Positions 26,053 to 34,926 are shown, numbered from the stretch's first letter. The stretch: DNA of 64,000 nt from Mycobacterium sp. SMC-8 (GCF_025263565.1 NZ_CP079865.1:2294001-2358000); one strand, 5' to 3'. Made by a program: numbers and translations. Notes: generated by a model not told the origin, from the letters alone.

Positions 26053-28485
26053 ATGAAGGCCGGCCACTGCCGCGGATGCGGGGATCCCGGACTGCACCGT
26101 GTGCTCGACCTGGGGCTGGTGCCCGCCGCCGACCACTTCCCGCCGGCCGACCTGCCCGTCGATCCGGCGGAGGTGTCCCACCCGCTGGCGATGGACCTGT
26201 GCGCCGCATGCGGGCTCGCTCAGCTCGCCGAGGACGACACCGACACTGCTGAGCCCCGCGGTGTCGAGCCGCAGGCGCTCAAAGATCAAGCTGCAGAAGC
26301 GGTCCGCCGCGTCGAGGACGCGGGCTGGCTGAACGTGGCGGGCGGCACGGTACGCGAGTTCGGCAGCCCGCACGGCGGCAGCTGGCTGCCGCTTCTCGCC
26401 GAGCGCCGGTACCGCGCCACCTGCGGGGGCACGGCCGACGTCGTGCTCGACTGTTTCGGCATCATGCACGACGCCGACCAGCAGACCGCGTTCGAAGAGC
26501 GCGCCAGGGCCACCGCGCCGGACGGGGTGCTGCTGATCCAGTTCCACAGCTTGGCCGCGATCGTCGCGCACGGGCAGTGGAACTCGTTGCGGCACGGCCA
26601 CTTCGCCTACTACTCCACGCCGGTCGTCGTCGCACAGCTCGAGCGGGTCGGTATGCGCGCCGCACACGCGTGGACCTTCGACCTCTACGGCGGGACCGTG
26701 CTCGTCGCGGCCGTCCATGGCACCGGCGAACCCGGCCCGACCGTCGCGTCCCTGCTGGAATCCGAAGCCGCGCTGACCGATGCGGCCACCGTGGGCGTTG
26801 TGCAGGACGCCGCCGATTCGCAGGTGGTCGCGCTGCGTAGCTGGCTGGAGCAGGAACGCCGGGCCGGCCGCCGGGTCTACGCGTACGGCGCCGCGTCGCG
26901 CGCCGTCGCGCTGTTCGCCCGGGCCGGGTTGGACCGGACGCTGATCGGTGCGGTCGCGGACGCGGCACCGGCCAAGCAGGGCCGCCGGATGCCGGGCACC
27001 GATGTGCCGATCGTGTCACCGGACGAGCTCGTCGCGGCGGACCCGGACCGGGTGCTGCTGACGCTGGGTGATCTGCGGGCCGAGGTGTCGGCGCGCTGGC
27101 CGCAACTGGACGGCCGCTGGGTTCCCGATGATCGGTTCGTCAGGCCCGCACGCAGTTTCGCGCGGTCCCGGCAGCTGCAGGAGCGGCTGCACGAGCTGGT
27201 GCCCGGCGGCGCGCACACCTACGCGCGGGGGCCCGACCAGTACCCGGAGTTCATGCCGCCGGTGCTGACCCGAGGGTCGGGCTGCCGGGTGTGGGACGCC
27301 GACGGCAACGAATACATCGAGTACGGGATCGGGCTGCGCGCGGTGACCCTCGGTCACGGCTATCGCCCGGTCGTCGACGCGGCAGCCCGCGCGATGGCCG
27401 ACGGCCTCGGGTTCAGCAGGCCGACCGCGCTGGAGGTCGCCGCCGCCGAGGACTTCCTGGAACTGGTGCCCGGGGCGGAGATGGTCAAGTTCGCCAAGAA
27501 CGGGTCCGACGCCACCACCGCGGCGGTGCGGCTGGCCCGCGCGGTGACCGGCCGGGTCAAGGTCGCGGTCTGCGATCAACCGTTCTTCTCCACCGACGAC
27601 TGGTTCATCGGCACCACCGCGATGGCCGCAGGCGTGCCCGCCGAGCACGCCGCGGCCACGGTCCGGTTCCGGTACAACGACGCCGCGTCGCTGGCCGAAC
27701 TGCTGAGCGCCGAGGACGTCGCCTGCGTGGTGATGGAGCCCGCCTCGGCGACCGCCGAACCCGCCGCCGGGTTCCTCGACGAGGTCCGCGACCTGTGCGA
27801 CCGCACCGGCACGCTGCTGGTGTTCGACGAGATGATCACCGGCTTCCGCTGGGCGGCCGGCGGCGCGCAGACCCTGTACGGGGTCACCCCGGACCTGTCC
27901 TGCTGGGGCAAGGCGATGGGCAACGGGTTCCCGCTGTCGGCGCTGGCGGGACTCCGCCGTCACCTGGAGTTCGGGGGTTTGCGCACCGGCGCCGACCGGG
28001 TCTTCCTGCTCTCCACCACGCACGGCCCGGAAACGGCGTCCCTGGCCGCGTTCCGCGCGGTGGCCGCGGCGTACCGCAGCGAGGACCCGATCGCGCGGAT
28101 GGAGCACGCGGGCCGCCGGCTGGCCGCCGGCGTCGGCGCGGCGGTGGCCGAGGCCGGGCTGGAGGAGCACCTCCGGGTGATCGGGCGCCCAACGTGTCTG
28201 GTGTTCGTCACCGGCGACGCCGACGGCACGCCGTCACAGGCCTACCGCACGCTGTTCCTACAGGAACTGTTGCGCCGCGGCGTGCTCGGTCAGTCTTTCG
28301 TCACCTCCGCCGCGCACACCGACGAGGCCGTCGACGCGACGGTGCAGGCGGTACGGGATGCGCTGCCCGTCTACCGGTACGCGATCGACGCGGGCAGCGT
28401 GCGTGGACTGCTGCAGGGCAGACCGGTCGCACCGGCGATCCGGCGCACCGCGGAGCCGCGGCGCACCGCCGGCCGGATGGGCTAG
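26053..28485 (+). CDS. C-methyltransferase-like protein fused to a class III aminotransferase
   Basis: A single 810-residue frame. Residues 1-365 follow the C-methyltransferase plan: zinc cysteines Cys6, Cys9, Cys50 and Cys53, a core and a C-terminal GRRVYAYGAASRAVALFARAG segment. The SAM motif is altered to EFGSPHGGSW where the active enzyme upstream has EVASNDGY. Residues 370-800 are a class III PLP aminotransferase close to glutamate-1-semialdehyde aminomutase, with ELVPGGAHTYARG, VFDEMITGFRW and the PLP lysine Lys620 in SCWGKAMGNG. It probably aminates a keto sugar, perhaps with a scaffold or altered methyltransferase half. The true heme aminomutase is encoded separately at 52445. ATG start at 26053; convergent with the next gene. 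Confidence 0.84.
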   Translation: MKAGHCRGCGDPGLHRVLDLGLVPAADHFPPADLPVDPAEVSHPLAMDLCAACGLAQLAEDDTDTAEPRGVEPQALKDQAAEAVRRVEDAGWLNVAGGTVREFGSPHGGSWLPLLAERRYRATCGGTADVVLDCFGIMHDADQQTAFEERARATAPDGVLLIQFHSLAAIVAHGQWNSLRHGHFAYYSTPVVVAQLERVGMRAAHAWTFDLYGGTVLVAAVHGTGEPGPTVASLLESEAALTDAATVGVVQDAADSQVVALRSWLEQERRAGRRVYAYGAASRAVALFARAGLDRTLIGAVADAAPAKQGRRMPGTDVPIVSPDELVAADPDRVLLTLGDLRAEVSARWPQLDGRWVPDDRFVRPARSFARSRQLQERLHELVPGGAHTYARGPDQYPEFMPPVLTRGSGCRVWDADGNEYIEYGIGLRAVTLGHGYRPVVDAAARAMADGLGFSRPTALEVAAAEDFLELVPGAEMVKFAKNGSDATTAAVRLARAVTGRVKVAVCDQPFFSTDDWFIGTTAMAAGVPAEHAAATVRFRYNDAASLAELLSAEDVACVVMEPASATAEPAAGFLDEVRDLCDRTGTLLVFDEMITGFRWAAGGAQTLYGVTPDLSCWGKAMGNGFPLSALAGLRRHLEFGGLRTGADRVFLLSTTHGPETASLAAFRAVAAAYRSEDPIARMEHAGRRLAAGVGAAVAEAGLEEHLRVIGRPTCLVFVTGDADGTPSQAYRTLFLQELLRRGVLGQSFVTSAAHTDEAVDATVQAVRDALPVYRYAIDAGSVRGLLQGRPVAPAIRRTAEPRRTAGRMG

Positions 28486-28495
28486 CGCGATCCGG

Positions 28496-29299
28496 TCATT
28501 CGGCGGCGCGGGTCGCCGGGTGCACGGCGATCAACCCTAAACCGCTGCGGCGCTTGCACATCGCGGCCAGCTCCGCGTAGGTCTTCTCGCCGAGAAGTTC
28601 GGTCAGCTCGGGGGCGTAGGACTGCCACACCGGTTTGGCGCCGACGTGGGTGCCGGGGTCGCTGGTGCAGTACCAGTGCAGATCGAGGCCGCCTTCGCCC
28701 CAGCCGCGGCGGTCGTACTCGGTGATGGTGGTCTTGAGGATCTCCGAGCCGTCGGGTCGGGTCACCCATTCCTGGGTGCGGCGGATCGGCAGCTGCCAGC
28801 ACACCTCGGGTTTGAGCGTCAGCGGCTCCACACCGATCTCCAGCGCCTTCTGGTGCAGCGCACAGCCGATGCCCTTCGGCCAACCCGGGCGATTCAGAAA
28901 GATGCAGGCGCCCTTGTACTTTCGCGTCCGCCAGTTGGGTTTGTCGTCGTACTCGTCGAGCTCCAGGTAACCCTTGCGGCCCAGACCCTTGTCACGGAAC
29001 TGCCAGTCCTCGGCGGTCAGCAGTTTGACCGCGTCGTCGAGCTGGGCGCGATCGTCGTCGTCGGACAGAAACGCCCCGTGGGAACAGCATCCGTCGTCGG
29101 GCCGGTCCTCCACGGTGCCCTTGCAGGCGGGGGTGCCGAACACACAGGTCCAGCGGGACAGCAGCCAGGTCAGATCGGCGGCGATCAGATGTTCGGGGTT
29201 GTCCGGGTCGTAGAACTCCACCCACTCACGGGCGAAATCCAATTCGACCTCACCAGGATGCGATGCCGATGCGCTCACGGTTTTCCACGGTAGACCCAT
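28496..29299 (-). CDS. conserved mycobacterial protein of unknown function (Rv0495c homologue)
   Basis: A 267-residue soluble protein rich in Cys, Trp and Asp. It has clustered cysteines in [12 protein letters not shown] and [10 protein letters not shown], plus a later IGCALHQKA and EVCWQLPI, a layout suggesting a bound metal or cluster. It matches the position and size of Rv0495c, a conserved protein of unknown function. It is divergent from ppx with a 12-base gap between start codons. The function cannot be assigned from sequence. Confidence 0.78.
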   Translation of the reverse strand: MGLPWKTVSASASHPGEVELDFAREWVEFYDPDNPEHLIAADLTWLLSRWTCVFGTPACKGTVEDRPDDGCCSHGAFLSDDDDRAQLDDAVKLLTAEDWQFRDKGLGRKGYLELDEYDDKPNWRTRKYKGACIFLNRPGWPKGIGCALHQKALEIGVEPLTLKPEVCWQLPIRRTQEWVTRPDGSEILKTTITEYDRRGWGEGGLDLHWYCTSDPGTHVGAKPVWQSYAPELTELLGEKTYAELAAMCKRRSGLGLIAVHPATRAAE

Positions 29300-29305
29300 T
29301 AGGTT
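29300..29305 (+). promoter_or_regulatory. -10 element for ppx (leaderless)
   Basis: TAGGTT lies exactly 12 bases before the GTG at 29312, inside the 12-base gap between the divergent start codons, predicting a leaderless ppx mRNA. Confidence 0.5.
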
Positions 29306-29311
29306 GGTTGG

Positions 29312-30349
29312 GTGCGACTAGGCGTGCTCGACGTGGGCAGCAACACCGTTCACCTTCTGGTGGTGGATGCCCGCCGCGGTGGCCACCCCACTCCGATGAG
29401 TTCCACCAAGGCTTCTCTGCGGTTGGCGGAGGCCATCGACACCTCGGGGAAACTCACCCGCAGGGGCGCCGACAGGCTTGTCGGCACCGTCGACGAGTTC
29501 GCGCGGATCGCCACCAGTTCCGGGTGTGCCGAGCTGATGGCGTTCGCCACCTCCGCCGTGCGGGACGCGACGAACTCCGAGGACGTGCTGGCCCGGGTCA
29601 GGGCCGAGACCGGCGTGGAGCTCAGAGTGCTCAGCGGCGTCGACGAGTCGCGGCTCACCTTCCTGGCGGTGCGCCGCTGGTACGGCTGGAGCGCCGGTCG
29701 GATCATCAACATCGACATCGGCGGCGGGTCGCTGGAGCTGTCCAGCGGGGTGGACGAGGAACCCGACGTCGCGCTGTCGCTGCCGCTGGGTGCGGGGCGG
29801 TTGACGCGGGAATGGCTGCCCGAGGATCCGCCGGGCCGGCGCCGGGTGGCGATGCTGCGGGACTGGCTGTCCAACGAGCTGTCCGAGGCGGCGTCGGCGA
29901 TCGCCGACGCGGGCCCTCCGGACCTCGCGGTGGCCACGTCGAAGACCTTCCGTTCGCTGGCCAGGCTCACCGGTGCCGCGCCGTCGGGGGCCGGTCCGCG
30001 GGTCAAACGCACGCTGACCGCCACCGGTCTTCGGCAACTCATAAATTTCATCTCTAGGATGACCGCGGCTGACCGAGCAGAACTGGAAGGGGTGAGTGCC
30101 GATCGGGCACCTCAGATCGTCGCGGGCGCGCTGGTGGCGGAGGCGAGCATGAAAGCCCTCGGCATCGAGAGCGTCGATATCTGTCCCTGGGCGTTGCGTG
30201 AAGGTCTCATCCTGCGGAAACTCGACAGTGAGGCAGACGGTAGCGCCTTCGTGGGCGGCAGCGGCGAATCGGACGATTCTGGCAAACCAGGCAGAGCGAG
30301 CGGAGAATCGGCCTCACGGCCGATGTCGGTGCGCGATGCTGGACGGTGA
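29312..30349 (+). CDS. ppx: exopolyphosphatase (Ppx/GppA family, Rv0496 homologue)
   Basis: A 345-residue member of the ASKHA-fold Ppx/GppA family that releases phosphate from the ends of short inorganic polyphosphate. Phosphate-binding loops are [14 protein letters not shown] at the N-terminus and [12 protein letters not shown] in the middle; [14 protein letters not shown] is also typical. The last 30 residues are a low-complexity Gly/Ser tail beyond the family domain. GTG start with a TAGGTT element at exactly -12. It is one of two exopolyphosphatase paralogues usual in mycobacteria. Confidence 0.93.
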   Translation: MRLGVLDVGSNTVHLLVVDARRGGHPTPMSSTKASLRLAEAIDTSGKLTRRGADRLVGTVDEFARIATSSGCAELMAFATSAVRDATNSEDVLARVRAETGVELRVLSGVDESRLTFLAVRRWYGWSAGRIINIDIGGGSLELSSGVDEEPDVALSLPLGAGRLTREWLPEDPPGRRRVAMLRDWLSNELSEAASAIADAGPPDLAVATSKTFRSLARLTGAAPSGAGPRVKRTLTATGLRQLINFISRMTAADRAELEGVSADRAPQIVAGALVAEASMKALGIESVDICPWALREGLILRKLDSEADGSAFVGGSGESDDSGKPGRASGESASRPMSVRDAGR

Positions 30350-30376
30350 AGCAGCGAGGCTCGAAGGCAGCAGGCG

Positions 30377-31675
30377 ATGACTGGATCTGAGGACGACCAC
30401 AGCAACACCCGGCCGATTTCGGTCGCGGAGCTGCTGGCCCGCAACGGCACGATCGGGGCACCCCCGGTCGGCGGCCGGCGCCGCCGCCGGCGCGGCAACG
30501 CCGATGCCGTCACCGTCGCCGAGCTCACCGGTGAGATCCCGATCGTCCGTCCGGACGACCAGCCACCCGTCGCGGCCGAACCCGAATCCGAGCCAGAGCC
30601 CGAACCCCAGCCCGAACCCGAACCGGAGCTCGTGCCGGAACCGGAGCCCGAAGCCGCAGCCGAAACGGAGCCCGAAGCCGAAACGGAGCCCGAAGCCGAA
30701 ACGGAGCCCGACGCCGCAGCGGACGGGGAGGCCGCACGCGAGGCGGAGTCCGACGACCTTGTCGACCGCGAAGTCGACCGCGAAGAGGACGTCACGCCTG
30801 ACGAGGACGCCGCACCCGGGGCCATCGAGGAGGTCCCGGTTGAGGCCGACCCCGACGACGGCGAGTACGCCGACGCTGGCGCCGACCCCAGCGCCCACGT
30901 CGCGGAGCGGGAGGCCGAACGCGAGGTCGCGCCCGAACCGACCCGCCGCTTCGGCTTCAGCCTGTTCGGCCGCAAGAACCAGACCGTCGACGCCGAGCAG
31001 TGGACCCCGGACCCGGTCGACGAGGACACCCGCACCAGCGGACCCAGCGCAGAAGCCGCCACGGAACCGGACGCGGATCTGCTGGACGAAGACGCCCCGG
31101 AGATCGAGGACCTCGACGACGAGATCGCCCTGACCACCGACCTCGACGCGCACCCCGACACCGGCTTCGACACCGATATCGAGGAGGACGACGCTGTCGA
31201 ACGGGCCCTCGACGAAGACGAGGACGAGGACGAGTTGCCGTCCTACCTCCGCTCGACCGAGGAGCCGCTCTTCGGCGGCCCGAGCGCCGACAGCGAGGAC
31301 CGCGACGCCGTCATCGAAACCGCTGATCGCGACGAGCTCGACCGGGACGAACTCGATCGGGACGAACTCGAACGCGACGAGCTCGACGAGGAGCACGGCG
31401 AACCCCGCCGGATGTCGTCGTTCGTGAGCGGCCTGTGGATCGTCGGCCAAAGCGTGATCGCCGTGATCTTCGGCGCCGGCTTGTTCGTCGCGTTCGACCA
31501 GCTGTGGAAATGGAACAACATCGTCGCGCTGGTGCTGTCGGTGTTGGTGATCCTGGGCCTCGTCGTCGGGGTGCGGGTAGTGCGCAAGACCGAGGACATC
31601 GGCAGCACGCTGATCGCGGTGGCGGTCGGCGCGCTGGTCACCCTCGGCCCGCTCGCGCTGCTGCAGTCCGGCTGA
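30377..31675 (+). CDS. acidic-repeat membrane protein (Rv0497 homologue)
   Basis: A 432-residue protein. A basic RRRRRR patch near residue 35 is followed by about 270 residues of highly acidic low complexity, including alternating Glu-Pro (about 69-85), three near-copies of EAETEP and a tandem RDELD repeat near 318-336. The C-terminal 100 residues form three hydrophobic segments (LWIVGQSVIAVIFGAGL, NNIVALVLSVLVILGL, TLIAVAVGALVTLG). The long N-terminal part is probably disordered and cytoplasmic. Gene order matches Rv0497. It follows ppx by 27 bases. Function unknown. Confidence 0.82.
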   Translation: MTGSEDDHSNTRPISVAELLARNGTIGAPPVGGRRRRRRGNADAVTVAELTGEIPIVRPDDQPPVAAEPESEPEPEPQPEPEPELVPEPEPEAAAETEPEAETEPEAETEPDAAADGEAAREAESDDLVDREVDREEDVTPDEDAAPGAIEEVPVEADPDDGEYADAGADPSAHVAEREAEREVAPEPTRRFGFSLFGRKNQTVDAEQWTPDPVDEDTRTSGPSAEAATEPDADLLDEDAPEIEDLDDEIALTTDLDAHPDTGFDTDIEEDDAVERALDEDEDEDELPSYLRSTEEPLFGGPSADSEDRDAVIETADRDELDRDELDRDELERDELDEEHGEPRRMSSFVSGLWIVGQSVIAVIFGAGLFVAFDQLWKWNNIVALVLSVLVILGLVVGVRVVRKTEDIGSTLIAVAVGALVTLGPLALLQSG

Positions 31676-31689
31676 GGCCGACCGGCACG

Positions 31690-32535
31690 GTGCGTCCCGC
31701 TATCAAGGTCGGTCTGTCGACGGCCTCGGTCTACCCGCTCAAGACCGAGGCCGCTTTCGAGTACGCCGCCGAGCTCGGCTACGACGGCGTCGAGCTGATG
31801 GTGTGGGCCGAAACGGTCAGCCAGGACACGGCCGCGATCGAGGCGATGTCGAAGCACTACGGCGTGCCGGTGCTGTCGGTGCACGCGCCGTGTCTGCTGA
31901 TCACCCAGCGCGTCTGGGGCGCGAACCCGATCCCGAAACTGGAGCGCAGTGTGCGCGCCGCCGAACAGCTGGGCGCCCAGACCGTGGTGGTGCATCCGCC
32001 GTTTCGGTGGCAGCGGCGCTACGCGGAAGGATTCAGCGACCAGGTGGCCGAGCTGGAAGCCTCCAGCGACGTGATGATCGCCGTGGAGAACATGTTCCCG
32101 TTCCGCGCCGACCGGTTCTTCGGCGCCGGCCAGACCTCGATCGAGCGGATGCGCAAACGCGGAGGCAACCCGGGGCCCGGCATCTCGGCGTTCGCGCCGT
32201 CCTACGATCCGCTCGACGGTAGTCATGCGCACTACACGCTGGATCTGTCGCACACCGCCACTGCAGGCACCGACGCCGTAGAGATGGCCCGCCGGATGGG
32301 CGACGGTCTGGTGCACCTGCACCTGGCCGACGGCAGTGGCGCGTCCACCGACGAACACCTGGTGCCGGGCCGCGGCACCCAGCCGACCGTGGAGATCTGC
32401 GAGATGCTCGCCGCGAGTGACTTCGTGGGCCACGTGATCCTGGAGGTCAGTACCTCCGGCGCGCGCACCGCCGCCGAACGCGAGGCGCTGCTCACCGAGT
32501 CGCTGCAGTTCGCGCGGCGGCATCTGCTGCGCTGA
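31690..32535 (+). CDS. sugar phosphate isomerase/epimerase-like TIM barrel (Rv0498 homologue)
   Basis: A 281-residue AP-endonuclease-2-type TIM barrel. Metal-ligand segments are visible: YDGVELMVW, VHAPCLLI, VVVHPPFRW, VENMFPF, LDLSHTA and VHLHLADG. The family includes xylose isomerase-like epimerases, but substrate is unknown. I placed the start at GTG 31690, giving IKVGLSTASVYP as the first strand. The gene follows the acidic membrane protein by 14 bases and belongs to the same conserved row Rv0496-Rv0500. Confidence 0.84.
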   Translation: MRPAIKVGLSTASVYPLKTEAAFEYAAELGYDGVELMVWAETVSQDTAAIEAMSKHYGVPVLSVHAPCLLITQRVWGANPIPKLERSVRAAEQLGAQTVVVHPPFRWQRRYAEGFSDQVAELEASSDVMIAVENMFPFRADRFFGAGQTSIERMRKRGGNPGPGISAFAPSYDPLDGSHAHYTLDLSHTATAGTDAVEMARRMGDGLVHLHLADGSGASTDEHLVPGRGTQPTVEICEMLAASDFVGHVILEVSTSGARTAAEREALLTESLQFARRHLLR

Positions 32536-32555
32536 GCGCGTGCGATGATGCCGCG

Positions 32556-33428
32556 GTGACGAGTTCGACGCTGTTCACCGACGCCATGGCCCTGACCTCT
32601 GTAGCGGACGGGGTGTATCGCGGAGAACTCAACGAGCACTGGACGATCGGGCCCAAGGTGCACGGCGGCGCGATGCTGGCGCTGTGCGCGAATGCCGCAC
32701 GCACCGAGTTCGGCCGAGCGGCGGGCTCGGCGCCGCGACAGAATGCCGAGCCCGACGTGGAGCCCATCGCGGTGTCGGGCAGCTTCCTGTGGGCGCCCGA
32801 CCCGGGACCGATGGACCTCGTCACCACCGTGCGCAAGCGCGGCCGCCGGGTCAGCCTGATCGACGTCGAACTCAACCAGGGCGACCGCACGGCCCTGCGC
32901 GCGGCGATCACATTGGGCACCCCGGAACACCATGTGCCGCCGCTGCTGTCGGTCAATCCGGTGGTCCCGCTGATGACGCCGGAGCCGCCGCCCGGGCTGG
33001 CACCGATCGGCCCCGGCCATTCGATGGCCGACATCGTGCACCTGGCGCACGGGTGCGACATCCGGCCGTCGCTGACGACGTTCGACCGGCGCGCGGAAGG
33101 CGGACCGCGTACGCGAGGAGCGGATCAGCAGATGCCGGTGATCGAATACTGGGTGCGCCCCAAGGTGGTTGCACCGGACGTGCTGTTCGCGCTGCTGTGT
33201 GGCGACGTGTCGGCTCCGGTGACGTTCGGGGTCAACCGGTTCGGGTGGGCGCCAACGGTTCAGCTCACCGCGTATCTGCGGGCCCGGCCGGCCGACGGCT
33301 GGCTGCGCGTGATGTGCACCGCCACGCAGATCGGTCAAGACTGGTTCGACGAGGACCACATCGTGGTCGACTGTGAGGGGCGCATCATCGTGCAGACGCG
33401 GCAGCTGGCGATGGTGCCGACCGGTTGA
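32556..33428 (+). CDS. thioesterase-family (double hotdog) protein (Rv0499 homologue)
   Basis: A 290-residue protein with two hotdog-like halves, resembling acyl-CoA thioesterase II. The first half has GVYRGELNEHWTIGPKVHGGAMLAL, typical of a hotdog helix; the second ends VQTRQLAMVPTG. A conserved Asp-Gln-Ser/Thr triad is not clearly seen, so enzyme activity is uncertain. It starts at GTG 32556, 20 bases after the preceding stop. Confidence 0.75.
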   Translation: MTSSTLFTDAMALTSVADGVYRGELNEHWTIGPKVHGGAMLALCANAARTEFGRAAGSAPRQNAEPDVEPIAVSGSFLWAPDPGPMDLVTTVRKRGRRVSLIDVELNQGDRTALRAAITLGTPEHHVPPLLSVNPVVPLMTPEPPPGLAPIGPGHSMADIVHLAHGCDIRPSLTTFDRRAEGGPRTRGADQQMPVIEYWVRPKVVAPDVLFALLCGDVSAPVTFGVNRFGWAPTVQLTAYLRARPADGWLRVMCTATQIGQDWFDEDHIVVDCEGRIIVQTRQLAMVPTG

Positions 33429-33496
33429 GCCGCCGGGACCGCCAGTCGGGTTTGGAGCGGCTGACACCGCCACGCGGCTGACACCGCCAGCGTGCG

Positions 33497-34381
33497 ATGC
33501 TGTCCGGCATGGCCAGAATCGCGATCATCGGCGGCGGCAGCATCGGCGAGGCGCTGCTCGCGGGCTTGCTGCGTGCCGGCAGGCAGGTCAAGGACCTCGT
33601 CGTCGCCGAGCAGAACCCCGCCCGGGCGAAGTACCTGTCCGAGAAGTACTCGGTGCTGGTGACGACGGTGTCCGACGCGGTGGACAGCGCGACCTACGTC
33701 GTCGTCGCGGTGAAGCCGGGGGATGTGCAGTACGTCATCGGCGACATCGCCGACACCGCGGCCCGCGCGGAAAGCGACGCGGCCGAACAGGTTGTGGTGT
33801 CCGTCGCGGCCGGGGTGAGCACCGCGTTCTACGAGAACAGACTGCCCGCCGGTTCGCCGGTGGTACGTGTGATGCCCAACGCCCCGATGTTGGTCGGCGG
33901 CGGCGTCAGCGCGGTCGCCCCCGGCCGGTTCGCCACCCCGGAGCACCTCAAGGAGGTTTCGCTGCTGTTCGACGCGGTCGGCGGTGTGCTCACGGTCGCC
34001 GAATCCCAGATCGACGCGGTCACCGCGGTGTCGGGCTCCGGGCCCGCCTACTTCTTCCTGATGGTCGAGGCGCTCGTGGATGCCGCCGTAGACGCCGGTC
34101 TTTCGCGTCCGGTGGCCACCGACCTGGTGGTGCAGACGATGGCCGGTTCGGCCGCGATGCTCCTCGAGCAACTCGATGTCGCAGCCGCCGCGGCGGAGGC
34201 GGCGCCGGCCGCTGCGATGAACACCTCACCGGCCCAGCTGCGGGCCACGGTGACCTCCCCGGGCGGCACCACCGCCGCTGGGCTGCGCGAACTCGAACGG
34301 GGCGGGCTGCGGGCCGCGGTGGCCAACGCCGTCGAGGCCGCGAAAACGCGCTCTGAGCAGCTCGGAATTACACCCGAGTAG
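33497..34381 (+). CDS. proC: pyrroline-5-carboxylate reductase
   Basis: A 294-residue enzyme that reduces pyrroline-5-carboxylate to proline with NAD(P)H. The N-terminal Rossmann motif is IAIIGGGSIGEALLAGLL; VVVAVKPGDV, RVMPNAPMLVG, AVSGSGPAYFFLMVEAL and the C-terminal TVTSPGGTTAAGL are diagnostic. The ATG at 33497 gives MLSGMARIA, matching the common mycobacterial annotation; the ATG at 33509 (MARIA) is equally possible because neither has a strong ribosome site. It corresponds to Rv0500. Confidence 0.95.
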   Translation: MLSGMARIAIIGGGSIGEALLAGLLRAGRQVKDLVVAEQNPARAKYLSEKYSVLVTTVSDAVDSATYVVVAVKPGDVQYVIGDIADTAARAESDAAEQVVVSVAAGVSTAFYENRLPAGSPVVRVMPNAPMLVGGGVSAVAPGRFATPEHLKEVSLLFDAVGGVLTVAESQIDAVTAVSGSGPAYFFLMVEALVDAAVDAGLSRPVATDLVVQTMAGSAAMLLEQLDVAAAAAEAAPAAAMNTSPAQLRATVTSPGGTTAAGLRELERGGLRAAVANAVEAAKTRSEQLGITPE

Positions 34382-34438
34382 TTCGGGAATTTGAAACTGA
34401 ATAACCCACACCCGTCGCAGTAACCACACCTGCCACGC

Positions 34439-34444
34439 TATTCT
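34439..34444 (+). promoter_or_regulatory. candidate -10 element upstream of the helix-turn-helix gene
   Basis: TATTCT lies in a 139-base AT-richer gap after proC and would start an mRNA near 34451, about 70 bases before the ATG at 34521. No clear -35 element is seen. Confidence 0.35.
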
Positions 34445-34520
34445 CCTGGTGGTAAGCACGGGTTGGTGCCAGCGGTGGGGAAGCCGCTGGAACTGCCCGC
34501 GCCTGATTGATTGGGTTGCG

Positions 34521-34793
34521 ATGACGTCTATGAACGGGCCATCTTCGCGGGATTCGGCCGGCGGTAAGGCGGCGCGAGACGCCGGACAGACCAGCTCCGG
34601 CGACGGGCAGCAGCAGCGTGCCCAGTTCCTCACCGTCGCCGAGGTGGCGAGCCTGATGCGGGTGAGCAAGATGACCGTCTACCGCCTGGTGCACAACGGC
34701 GAACTGCCCGCGGTGCGCGTGGGCCGGTCGTTCCGGGTGCACGCCAAGGCAGTCCACGACATGCTGGAAAGCTCGTACTTCGACGCCGGATAG
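34521..34793 (+). CDS. small helix-turn-helix (excisionase/MerR-like) DNA-binding protein (Rv0500A homologue)
   Basis: A 90-residue protein: a disordered Ser/Gly/Gln-rich N-terminal half, then a single winged HTH, FLTVAEVASLMRVSKMTVYR followed by GELPAVRVGRSFRV. This is the HTH_17/BldC-like class, small regulators conserved in actinobacteria. The ATG at 34521 gives the size expected for the family; an in-frame GTG at 34449 adds an unrelated sequence. It sits between proC and the bS22 gene, as in M. tuberculosis. Targets are unknown. Confidence 0.83.
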   Translation: MTSMNGPSSRDSAGGKAARDAGQTSSGDGQQQRAQFLTVAEVASLMRVSKMTVYRLVHNGELPAVRVGRSFRVHAKAVHDMLESSYFDAG

Positions 34794-34810
34794 CGCCGTA
34801 CGGCGCGGCT

Positions 34811-34835
34811 CCCCTCCGGTCGCCGACCGAAGGGG
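34811..34835 (+). terminator. hairpin after the HTH gene
   Basis: CCCCTCCGGTC and GACCGAAGGGG form an 11-base stem with one mismatch and a 3-base loop, 18 bases after the stop codon. A U-tract is missing, as is common in mycobacteria. Confidence 0.5.
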
Positions 34836-34861
34836 ATTTCAGCGCCGGCGCGGTCGCGAGG

Positions 34862-34867
34862 TAAGGT
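34862..34867 (+). promoter_or_regulatory. candidate -10 element for the bS22 gene
   Basis: TAAGGT lies 60 bases before the ATG at 34927 and just after the hairpin, so the ribosomal protein gene probably has its own promoter and a leader of about 50 bases. Confidence 0.4.
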
Positions 34868-34926
34868 GACCGGTCGAGACTGACGAGATCCGACGGATCT
34901 ACACACACACTTAGGTAGCGGAGTTC

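Noticed and set aside
13567..28485. Glycopeptidolipid biosynthesis locus
   Set aside because: No peptide synthetase, rhamnosyl- or talosyl-transferase of that pathway, and no mmpL genes are present.
13090..28495. Glycan locus as a horizontally acquired integrative island
   Set aside because: No integrase, tRNA, attachment repeat or transposase is visible, and GC and codon use match the surroundings. An old replacement remains possible.
30112..31173. 353-codon Ser-rich minus-strand ORF
   Set aside because: It is the antisense image of the acidic repeats of the Rv0497 homologue; high GC keeps the reverse frame open.
31320..31395. Short tandem DNA repeats resembling a CRISPR or minisatellite
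   Set aside because: The 15-base units encode RDELD in frame with no spacers, so they are coding repeats.
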